Source: Diadema setosum
Taxonomy: Eukaryota > Echinodermata > Echinoidea > Diadematoida > Diadematidae
Assembly (NCBI GenBank): GCA_033980235.1
Contig: CM067067.1
Coordinates: 28,170,451-28,234,450, forward strand
DNA length: 64,000 bases
Reading direction: 5' to 3'
Position numbers and translations under genes: made by a program. Shown here piece by piece: positions 36,901 to 49,000 of the stretch. The notes below the pieces were generated by a model. That model worked only from the letters and a program-made list of their open reading frames with translations, was not told the DNA's origin and searched no databases. The first letter of the stretch is position 1; the number at the start of each line of letters is the position of its first letter.

Positions 36901-39900
36901 TATAAGAATATTTAGATGACCTTTTTTGCACAGATATGCAGCAATTGTTTGGACTATACACATGAAATGCAAGGGCTGGATGTGTGCCTTTCTTAGACCC
37001 CGTTTACAGTGCGGGGTTGGGCCGAGCCCAGCCTCAATTGTGGGGCCGAGCCCTGCAATTTTGTCCGTTTACACTGCCGGGCTCGGCCGCACTTTTAATT
37101 CAAACCTTTCAATATTTTGTCGTAGTTGCACTCTGCTTGTAAACAAACGCAATTTGGTATAGTCTGGTTTTCAGACCTTTTGCCAACTGGATATCCATGG
37201 CGACGAAGTCGCCGTTTGGGCAAAGGCCTTTGCAGAAGGAAAAATCCTTTGCAGGACAAAACCACCTTAAACTATACTAGTTTTCGCTGTTGAGGGGGTT
37301 AATATCCTGCATAGCGAAATAGTACGGATAGAGGGTCTGGAAGACAGACTAAAATTGGCTGCGCATTTGGCCCAGTTTGCATTTACACTGAGAAAAGGCC
37401 GCGGCTCGCGAGACCACCTCCAGAGAGTGGCCAAATGCGCGGCCAATTTTGGTCCCGCATTTGGCCTTTTGCGCATTTACACTGAAATGAAGGCGAGCTC
37501 GGCCACGGCCGAGCCGCGGCCCAGCCCCGCACTGTAAACGGGGTCTTACTTTCAGATCATACTATTAAGACGACATCATAACAGTGGCCCAGGTACGGTC
37601 CCTAATAAAAATCCAAACTGGCCTGGCATGCTCATACAATCATATTTTAGTCTTAGGGGTCAAATCAAATTAGTATCAATAAATTCGTGTTTACCGTTGT
37701 TATAGATTTGGACTACATTTGAAAGCAAACATATACAAATTGATAGCGTGTGGGCACACCTGCCTATACACCTGAAGGTAAAATGCAAAGTAGTGGTCAT
37801 CATAAACAAAAACAATTCTTGACATTTAGGCCGAGGTAAATGATTTCTCAATGAATGTGGAATGTCGAGTTACGAGCATCTTTTAAAATAGGGAGTTTGA
37901 TGTTTAATTTTAGTGATAACTTACAGCCGAAACGTCCCTGATGGAAAAGCAAATGTCTCTGATATAAACAAGTAATTACGTAAAGTAGGTGAAATTGCAA
38001 GTTTTTCATGTAATTTTGTTGTCTGTCATTCAAAAGTCGTGTAAGATCTGAATAACATATCAAGAACAGGCTTGTTGTTGATTTTTGGTGCAGAAATCGA
38101 AATTCCTCTTACAATTTAGAGATTTGTAGTTACAATCAGTAATTATGAAAAATAATTCAGGTTGAAATTACCATTCTGAATTGTTGACAAAAGATTAACA
38201 TGTGTTTAATAAAGGAATAATGTTGTTTGCTTACAAAACTCTTAATTATGGATCAAAGGACATCATTAATTGTATTGCCTATGTCTGAGGAACGTCTATG
38301 AGTGAAACCAGAACGTCTCTGATCAAAACATGGCTTACTTCCAGCGTCTGTATAGGGCTTTTATGGTGATTTGATCAAACGAAATGCACTAAATTCATTA
38401 TTAGTATCTACTGAGCATTAACATTTAAACAAATGAGACCCCTGCTATGTGTTCTGTTCAAATGAGATGAAAGTGAAGGTAAGAATATAAAAATCTCTGC
38501 TTAAATGACAAAAACTCCACTTTTTCTTTGACTTCCATGTGTATTAGCTTTTGTAAACTTCACAGGAGGTAAACGACATTTTAGGAACAAATTAACACAG
38601 TCTTCGAAAGTATGAACAAGATTAAATTATCTTCATTTGAATGTTTTTTCACTCTTCAATTTAATTTTCACTAAAGCAATGTTTATTCTAGTCAGAGACG
38701 TTTGCTGATATGTCACAGTTCTATTTAACCTTGAATAAAAACAACACCCTTGGAGATATCCCAGTATAATCGGGTTTGCAAGAAAGCTGACATCAATGAC
38801 ATTTCACTGAGATAAATTTATATCAGTGAGTCACATGTTTTAATTTTGACCCCTGATTTGCCCAATTGTACATCGTTCAACGTTTTCACCAATATACATT
38901 CAATACAATCAAAAATCAAATATATAATGCTTCTAGAACAATTTCAAAGACATGTAAATACTACAACACTTCTAAATGAACAAAAATGAATTGGGAAAAA
39001 CTATGAATAATGGCATCAATTGCACAAATTAAACAACTGATAAAACTGTGTAGGTATTAGTCATTGAGTAAAAGAAAAATTTTTTTTTTTTCGATATTAA
39101 AACACACATATCATATAAGCTCCTTTTGAACAAACCTAAGTTGGATATGAAGGGGGCGCAGGAGGCAGTATATCATTTTTGTTTTAACTATGTGCTTTGT
39201 ACAGATGTTCCATCATCTAAGGACTGCAAAAAATATCCCTCACCTTATTGCTCCCAAGCATTCCCCACAGAGAGAATGGTATGTTCCTAACCTGAGTTTC
39301 ATCTCCAGTCCTCCTCTCCACTTGAAGAAGGAAAAGGTCAGGGGTCACTTTATTGTCTGTGACCCCTTGCTGCAAGCCACGAGAGTCATCCTGCATCAAC
39401 CGCCTGTCCAAGACCACTTCTAACCAACCTGCACACAGTGATGTATACATGGGTATCAAATATAGATGAACAAATACATCCAAGCCAGTAATCCAGACAA
39501 ATTGAAATGGATAAGCAGATGGAACGATACGATAAAAAGATATGAGATGTGCAATAGAAATTTCTTTCCATTGCAATCCAAAGTAGTTCTAGTCTTCATC
39601 CTCACTTTGTGTGCAGCAAGGCATTGAACTCCCATTATGCGGTAATGAAGTCTTTGAGACAGGCAATTTTCTTTTTGTATATCAAAATTTTATTGTAAAT
39701 GGACAAGCACAGTACATAACAAGGCAAGTGACAAAATGTGTCACGCCCATTTGCGTAGAAGAAATTAATGTTTTTCTAAATCCCACAAGTTCATTGACCC
39801 CTCCTCTGACCTCGTGGTGACCTTTAATTCCCCAAGGGACATCTACAATCCAAGTTTGGTCACAAACGGACATAGGGATCAAAAGTTATGAGCCACAATC

Positions 39901-42900
39901 GAAACACTCTCCCCAAGGGACATCTACCATCCAAGTTTGGTCACAAAGACATAGGGTTAAAAAGTTATGAGCCATAATTGAAACACGCTGTAAAAACTAA
40001 ACATTGGGCCTGAAAAGTTCGTTGACACCTGTCTGTGACCTTTGACCTTGAGGTGACCTTCATATTTGGTAAATTGTTTAACTTTGCATAATCACTCTTC
40101 CCTCCAAGTTTAATTGATATTAAAGTCCTCAGTAGAGAGTTATTCAAGGTTTTGTAGCATTAAGGACGGACGACGGACAGACGCTGCAGGCGATCCTTAG
40201 TCTCCCCGCACCTCCAGTGGGCTCGATAATAATAACCATACATTAATGTATGTTGTTTTAATATTGAATACTCATACACTGTAAAGCAATGCTCAATGTG
40301 GTACATCTCATGAATTTTGTATAAGTCTTACATTGAAGAGAGAGCATAAAGTTGCTCGTACCATGGACTTACTACACATGGACTTTCATCGCTCGTAAAT
40401 TAATTCATGCACCTGTTTCTGTCAAAAGTGGCACAAAAACATTTTAAACATACTTTACTGATTTGATCTTATCATCACCGCCGTCAACCAGCCTGGATAA
40501 AAACATGACGATGCTTTGAGAAATCTAGAAACTACATACGCAGAAGATAGTAATTCTCTAAAATCAAGAAAAATGCATGTGCAGTTGTAGTGTACATTGG
40601 GAAATTATTGCTCAAGTAATTTCATTTGCGAAATGCGCATACTTTAAAAGAGAAAGCAATCATTTTGGCAGGTTGGTTGTGATTTGTAATCTAATTTTCC
40701 CCATTTTTTGCACATTGTTCCAGATTAGACATGGACAGTAACCGTAGATGACATGCATGTCCTATCATTAAGCCATGTTACATGCTTGTCCACAAGTGTC
40801 CACTTCAGTTATTTTCAATTTCATGACAGGAAAACTGTCATGTTTCGGGTTTGCTGTTCCCTTTCATTGGTATTTATACAAAGGCAGTTGAGTCTGAAAA
40901 GGCACCTCAGCAAAATAAGACTGCAATGAGGGAAGCGGTTCTTTTGTCAGTGCGATGCACGATTGCACAATCGTCATTGACCAAACATCTGAATGTACTC
41001 ATTACGATGCACATAATCACGTGGCGGTGGTGATGATGGGATCAAAGAAAGACCTTCGTTTCTAGTCCATGTGTAATAGGTCCATGCTTGTACTTTCATG
41101 CGTACTTTGAATCAAAAGTGCATTATTCCAAAAGTTTTTTATTCCTAATTTTTCTGAAGATTCATTATTCCCAGGATTCGGTAATCCAAAGGTTTGCTAA
41201 TCCAAAAATGAACTAGAAATGTCGTTATGGTGACTGGTATGCCTCTGCCATAATGCATGGTTCTCCTAATAGTAAATTGCCTTGGCAATGTGTGATGATA
41301 GTTTCACATAATTGGCAAAATATTAAAATGACAGGCTTGTCACAAATGTGTTGAATGTTTACTTTCCTTGAACGAGGTATAATTGGATGAATGGCTATAT
41401 GTGACCCTGCACCACAAAACCAACAAAAAGTCGCCAGACATGGATTTTTAGATAAGGGCATATTCTGATAGAGCAGACTCTAAGCTTTAAAATGATGTAT
41501 AACTCAATTAAAGTGGATTCTCCTAACCTATATAAATTTTGGAAAGAAAGTCCACACTCTGGAAAAGTTTGAACTGAGAGAAGAGGCTCTGTAGTACAGG
41601 GTCTATTCAAGCGCTTAATCTCTGTACTAAGCCGTGCTACCTGTGCCATGAATGGGACAAAACATTGCACTGCAGCAACAACAGTGACGGATTATCAGAT
41701 TAAGCTGAAATTGAGCATGCTCTATTAACACATTCTGTCCATGATGAATGTCAACTTTCAAAGTAGCATCATCTTTTCAAAATTTATTAGAATTGAAAGT
41801 GAAGAGTGTGCAAAGGATTTTCTTGAAATAAAAATTGACCTCTAAGAAAGGCCTGATTACACTACTCTACCAAACAAGAGACCCGCGGGTCTAGCGCTCA
41901 CCTGAGTATCGCAAGTTCACCTTTCACGCAGTCACTAATCTAAATTATTCACAGCTCTACTAAAATTTGACCAGGCATTCTCAAGTAGAAGATGAAAATG
42001 TACAATAAGGGCCCAAATTTTTAAAGATTCCTGAATTTGGGGGGATTGGGGGCCCCCTGGGGCCCTCTGGGTGGGGCATGGTGCCCATTTTGATAAATTG
42101 AGATCCTGACCCCCTAGGGATGCTACCTGCCAAGTTTGACGAAAATCCATCATGAGGTTTTCAGGAAGAAGATGAAAATGTACAATTCAGGCCCCCATTT
42201 GGACCTTCCCAACCCCCCCCCCCCCCCTGCCCCCAAGAGGGGCATCCCTGGATTTGCTATGAACAAACTTGAAACTACAGTCATTAATGTACTCACTCAT
42301 AGTATTATCTTAGCTCTATAACCTCTGATTCTAGAAGATTTTTAAAGATTCCTTCATTTTGGGGGGTTTGGCCCCCCCCCTGGGGCCCCTGGGTGGGGCA
42401 TGGTGCCCATTTTAACAAATTGAGATCCTAACCCCCTAGGGATGCTACCTGCCAAGTTTGGTGAAAATTGGTCATGGGGTTCTCAAGAAGAAGATGAAAA
42501 TGTATAATTTAGGCCCCATTAGGACCCCTCCCCTGGGTCTCAAGGGGGGCACCCCTGATTCTGCCATGAACAAACTTGAAACTATAGTCATCAATGTACT
42601 AACTCATAGTATCAACTTGGCTCTATCACTTCTGGTTCTAGAGAAGAAGATTTTTACAGATTCCTTAATTTTGGGGGGTTTGGGCCCCCCTGGGGCCCCT
42701 GGGTGGGACATGGTGCCAATTTTAACAAATTGAGATCCTAACCCCCTAGGGATGCTACCTGCCAAGTTTGGTGAAAATTGGTCATGGGGTTCTCAAGAAG
42801 AAGATGAAAATGTATAATTTAGGCCCCATTAGGACCCCTCCCCACCCCCCTCCCCTGGGTCCCAAGGGGGGCACCCCTGATTCTGCCACGAACAAACTTG

Positions 42901-45900
42901 AAACTACAGTCATCAATGTACTAACTCATAGTATTAACTTAGCTCTATCACTTCTGGTTCTAGAGAAGAAGATTTTTACAGATTCCTTAATTTTGGGGGG
43001 TTTGGGCCACCCTGGGGGCCCCCTGGGTGGGGCATGGTGCCCATTTTAACAAATTGAGTTCCTAACCCCCTAGGGATGCTACCTGCCAAGTTTGATGAAA
43101 ATGGGTCTTGGGGTTTTCAAGAAGAAGATGAAAATGTAAAAAGTTTATGCACGACGGACGCCGGATGCCGGACGCCGGACGAAGGGCGATCGCAATAGCT
43201 CACTTGAGCCTTTGGCTCAGGTGAGCTAAAAAGGGTTGTAGAAAAACTGCTGGAAATCCACTTTCCCATTCAATTTATGATCCCAATCTCAAGAATAATG
43301 TAGAAGAATGGATCTGTCAGAAAATATTGAAAACTAAAAATTGACTTGGTTGATCCGTTTCACCTTTCTTGAGTCCTCACGTAAAATCAAGGGGTGCGAC
43401 TTTTTGTTTGTTTTGTGATGCACGGGCATATTTGCAGGTATTTGGGGATATGAGGATTTTTACTTGACTTTTGACCCTTTGATGAGTATGCATTGAGTCA
43501 CTTTCGAGATATGGAGCAAGAAGTAAAATTTAGCACTTTCACTGACCTATTGACCTTTGACCTTTTGGCAAGAAACTTCCAAGAGAATCTCTTTTGGGTA
43601 AGACATGTATATATTCTTTTTCAAGAAAAATCCTGTAGGCATTCCATAAATAAAAGAAAAATAGTGAAATTTTAAGGAGTTGACCTTGACCATGACCTTT
43701 GACCCATGCCCCAAATTCCCTACATGATCACTGCCAGACAGTACATGCAAATGTACCAAGTTCCATGAAGATACTTTGAACCATTTGCGTGACATAAAGA
43801 AAAAAGTGAAATTTTAATTTTTTCACTTGACCTTTGACCTCAGGACCCAAAACTCTCTCTGAAGAATCCTCATTTAGCAGTTCACATATACACTAAGTTT
43901 CAAGAAAATACCTTCAGGCATTGCATAGATATGGGGGAAATAGTGAAATTTTGAATATTTGACCTTGACCTTGAGCATGTGCTCCACTCATACATATGTA
44001 AGCCAAGTTTCATTAGGATACCTCAAACAGGTTTTTAGTTACGCTGTCCACAAAAATTGATTACAGATGGACGGAAGAACGGACGGACAGTCCGAAAACG
44101 TAATGCCTCCGGCGACACTTCATGGTGGAGGCATAAAAATGATTCATTATTCTGAAGGTTTGATCTTTTTCAAGTTCTTTATTTCGAAAGTCCATAATTT
44201 TGAAAGCGGAATAAGGTTATTATTTTGAAAGTTCATTAATTGGAAAATAAAATAGGTCAGATATTCTGGAAGTTCCCTAATCCAAAAATATATGATGTGT
44301 AATTCTGAAGGTGTTTTAGTATACTTGCCATGCTTTTTACGAAACTCAACAAAACGTCTTTCATATTTTAATAGATCAATGAAACTTTTTAATATCAAAC
44401 CTTATTTTACTTTTGCAGTGATGAACCTTAGGAATAATGAACCTTCATCACAAACCTTCAGAGCTATGTCACAAATGTTTGCAATAATGAACTTTACTCA
44501 TTTACAAATTAATGAATATATTCATATATATATACATAATTTTTGTATTTCATAATTACAAACGTTATTTTACTTAGGATTAAAATATGAAAATGCAAGT
44601 TCTCCTTGGAAACAGTGTGTGACACAGCTGGGAGTGAATGCAAAGCCACTTCTATTTAGATACACTGGAATGTGAAGCAGTATCCATGCAGAGATGCTTT
44701 GTAAATGCTTGTGCTGCAATGTAATTTCATATCAAAGCGATCTGAATATTGTTATACTGTAAAACACACTATTTTTTTTTTAATTAATTTTTTTAACTTT
44801 GCAAATCTTGGCTCTCGCGAAATTTGCAAAATTAAAATGCATACAAACATTCCTCATTTTACAGAACACTTGTTCATTTTTTTTGTTTTTCACTGTCAAT
44901 GGTGGTTAGGAATGACTTTGTTGCAATGAAAATTTCACCACAATCATGTTCATGGGGAGCAGATTTTTTGCCATAAACTTATAATGATAACTTAGGAATC
45001 TTAATTTTTACTTCATTTAAACGAAATTTCATAAGATCCATGTGTATTGTAACAGGTGTGCATGGTATCTACAATTGTGTGTACAGTGCACTCCTGGTAC
45101 AACGAACATGGTTATAACGAAATTTCGTTATAACGAAATAAAACTTCTGGTCCCAAAATTATTGCCATTAAAGTCTAAGGAAAAACAATTCTGAAGGTCC
45201 TTATTACAAAAACACATAGATTCTGATACACCTAAATGTCCGTTAGTTCGGAAATGAAATATGGTTTGCTATAACGAACATTTTGGCGTTATTCCAAAGG
45301 TTTGTTAAACCGAAAATGATATGAATTCCAAACGTTCGTTAATCAGAATGTTAAGAAAATAGTTTCGTTAATCCAAAAGTGAAAAAGATGACTCCACTAA
45401 CAAAACTTAGGAATTGCAAACCTTATAATCATCTTTAAAATGTAACCGAACCTTCGAAATAACTAACCTTTCTCAGTTTTATGATTAACAAACCTTCTTC
45501 GGAATAACGAATCTTATTTCATTTTATGATCAACGAACCTTCGGAAAACGAACAATATATTAATGTAATATCTAAATTATGAACTTTCGGAATAACGAAT
45601 CTTCGGAAGACCGAAGCTTCAAATGAACAAACCTTTGGAATTCCGTGAATGGCGAAACTTTGCAATAACGAACCTTTGGAGTAACAAACTTTTGTAAGAA
45701 ATGAACATTTTGGCACAGCGAATTGTAACAGAATCCTTAACCGTCATTTTCTATACATGTGTGACAATACAAACAACTTCAAAGTTTATAATTATGTTCT
45801 CTTTTAAATGAAATATTCAATGAAATTAAAAAGGTAACATCCCATTTCACATAGCTTTCTTGTGTATGATGAGTATTCAACAAACAGTATATGAAGTATT

Positions 45901-46014
45901 TATATGCGTGGTTTCCTTTTTTCGTTATATATTGTATTTGTTCGGTTTTAACGAAATTTCATTATAACGAAAGAAAACTGCCGGTCCCGAGCATTTCGTT
46001 ATAATGGGAGTGCA

Positions 46015-46060
<46 letters not shown>

Positions 46061-49000
46061 GATGAAAACTGGCAATAAGAAAGTTGAAAAGGAAAGGAAA
46101 AATATGGCAACGTATTATGTGGCATTCAAGAAAAATTTTGAGCAAAGATAATATGTGTTACCACGCAACATTTGGGTGGAAATTTCTTTGTTTGTTTTCT
46201 TTTTTTTTTAAGTCTCAAAGTCTGGTGTGCCTTATAGATGAGTGCCCCATGCAAGTATACACAGAACTTACGGTACACGGCAGATAGAAATGCATGTTTC
46301 TATAAAAAAATTCACACAACTCAAAACATAGATATGGAAATACCTACTTTAGAATATTGAAATACCTACTTAAAGGTATTATTTACCATTTGCAGATGAA
46401 AAAAAAAAACAAACCACCAGATGTACTGCTTCAAAATAGTTCTAAAAAGTGAGTTTGGGGTAGGAACCAATGTAAAAATTTTTATCAGTATAACCAATGT
46501 TAAGAATTGTTAAATATACAAAATGTGAACAATAGTTATAATAACAATGTTTCTAGAATAATTCTTCTACAGTTATGGTTTAGTGAGAAAAACAGTGATA
46601 TCTCCTCATATTTTAGGGTTCATAGCAAAATTTTGTATGGTAGGACATATGCATCAAATGCGGTAACTCACACTTTTTTAAAATCACTGCTCCCAATGGT
46701 AAACAATAACTTTATAAAGTAGAATCAATGCCAGTTATATGTCCTCCAAGCGCTGCCCTTTCATCTGATGTCATTAATGTAGTTTCAGTGGCTCACCTTC
46801 TTTTAAACTGCCAACTCCCACAGCTTGTGATGTGTGCAGTGTTAGTCTTGTTGTACTGTCTTCAATGTATGCCATGCTGGGCATGGGATAAAAGTTTCCC
46901 TGTAGTGGCAATTTATCTAAAGTTTTCCTCTTCTGCATCTGTTTTAACAAATGAAACAAGAATCACACAAACCTGATTATTTTTTTCCCTCATGTACGAT
47001 TTAAAAGAAAAACAGATTAAGTTACATTTAGGATAGAAGTAAAGTGAAATAAAAAAAGTGATAGTAAATTCTATAGACATTAGTTGAAATAAAATGTATA
47101 ATTTTAATCAAACAGGATGAAATGCTCAACACAAGAATATCATATGCTTGCTTGTCTTGACACTGATAGACATTTGATTCTGCTTGTACCTGTACACTGT
47201 ATACCATCACCTTTAAAATATGACATAGATCAAAATTCATGCTCAATAAAGTACATGGACTTAGGCCTATATCTTGCATAAACAATAATGAAACCATGAA
47301 ATGTTAATTCCAGTGGAGTTTAAAGTTAGTATGAAAAGGAGAAAAGTTTTCCTAGCACAATAATTGGATGAAAAGTAAGTTATGACATTTTAAAGTTTTG
47401 CTAATTTTTCAGCAAATAATTCTTGATCAGTCAATAAAATTATGCAAACAGTGCAGTGATGATGTTATCCCATTAAACTTGCCATATGGCTTGCATATAC
47501 AATTTTGAAATTTCCAGTTTTTAATCCAAACACAATTATGCTCCAGTCTCATATCCTGATATATCTAAATGATTATTATTCTGAAGTTATTCAACCAGGA
47601 ATAACATCATGTTTCACATTTCAATTATGATTATCTGTAGGGATATATCTCATATACGAGAGGAATATCTCACCTTTAGCTTATCTCTTAACTCCTGCTG
47701 TATCCTCCCCATGCAGCCGCCCATTGCCCGAAAATGACAGGAAACATAGGTGGGAGACAACTAAAATTGACCCCAATATAAATAAGGACTACAAGCGAGA
47801 CTAATGTGCCCCCTAACCTCAGCCCCATCAACCCCCAACACTTCCTCCCATAACGGGAAACAGCGAAAAAGGTGAACCAACCTCCAAAAAAAAAAAAAAA
47901 AAGGGGGGGGGGAGGAGGGAGGAAAGCTCAAAAGGTGAGGTATTCCTCTTATAAGATATATCCCTACGGATAATCATAATATACCACTAGGAATAGCTCA
48001 CCTTTTGCTTATCTCGTATGAAGGAATTTTGGTTTGACCAATAGGCTGCTTTTTGGATCTCCTGTAAGCCTGACTCTATGGCCAGAAGCAATGGCAACCA
48101 GGAACACCGTCTTCAACTCCTTTGCTCAATGCACTGTAAGGCTTCTCTGTGCAACAGCACAGAGAGGAGACAGGGGAGCTCCAAACCAAATTCAGCAGGG
48201 AACTTTTGGTCCCCAAAAAAGCACTTTCTGACTTTGGACAAGTCCCCAAAATCTAACAAAGATGTGGGGACAAATTATAAATAAGAAAGGCAAAGAGACC
48301 TGTCACCCCAGGATCAAGAAGAAAGGTCCAAATTCACAAGAATTTTGGAGCGTGCAAGAAGAGCACAGGGCGACTATGGCGCTATGGAGGAAAGAGGAAG
48401 TGTTGGGGGTTGACGGGGCTGAGGTTAAGGGCATGCTAGTCTCACTCGCAGTCCATTTTTATTTTGGGGTCGATTTTAGTTTTCTCCCACCTATGTTTCC
48501 TTTCATTTTTGGGCAATGGGCGGCTGCATCTGAAGGATACAGCACAAATTAAGAGTTAAGCCAAAGGTGAGATATTCCTAGTAGTATATAAGCAAACACA
48601 TCAAATTCTATCGCTATGAAGAATCCACCAGCCTTCTCACCTGGAAACCATTTAGGTCTGTGTAAAATACTCGATCCTTATTTTGAATAGTTGTTCTTAT
48701 TCTCATGACAAGCTCTCTATTCTGGAAATTCCTGATGTCAAAGATGTTTCTGATTGATAGTGCTGTACCATCAATACCTGGTAAGAAAGCAAAACAAAAC
48801 AGACTAGAAATGTTGCTATGACAACTGGTATGTCTTTGCCATAATGCATGGTTTTCCTAATAGGTCTATAGTACAATGTCTTGACAATGTGTGATGAAAA
48901 TTTCACATATTTGGCAAAATATTGAAATGGCATGTTTGTCACAAATGTGTTGAATGTTCACTTTCCTGGAACTATATTTAATTGGATCAACGGGTATAAA

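Larger units (their letters stand above)
41211..44137 (+). mobile_element. Hairpin-ended element, family 2, copy B (interrupted)
   Basis: Left end AACTAGAAATGTCGTTATGG then TGACTGGTATGCCTCTGCC. It is interrupted at 41401-43427 by element X, then resumes with ATATTTGCAGGTATTTGGGG and runs through CTTTGACC modules to an ACGG-type array (about 44070) and the hairpin ATGCCTCCGGCGACAC...GTGGAGGCAT. It lies in the 39420-46796 intron. Confidence 0.8.

Noticed and set aside
39190..39423. Plus-strand 77-codon frame
   Set aside because: Shadow of the minus-strand exon carrying LDRRLMQDD.
46728..46976. Plus-strand 82-codon frame
   Set aside because: It is the shadow of the minus-strand mannosidase exon 46797-46938.
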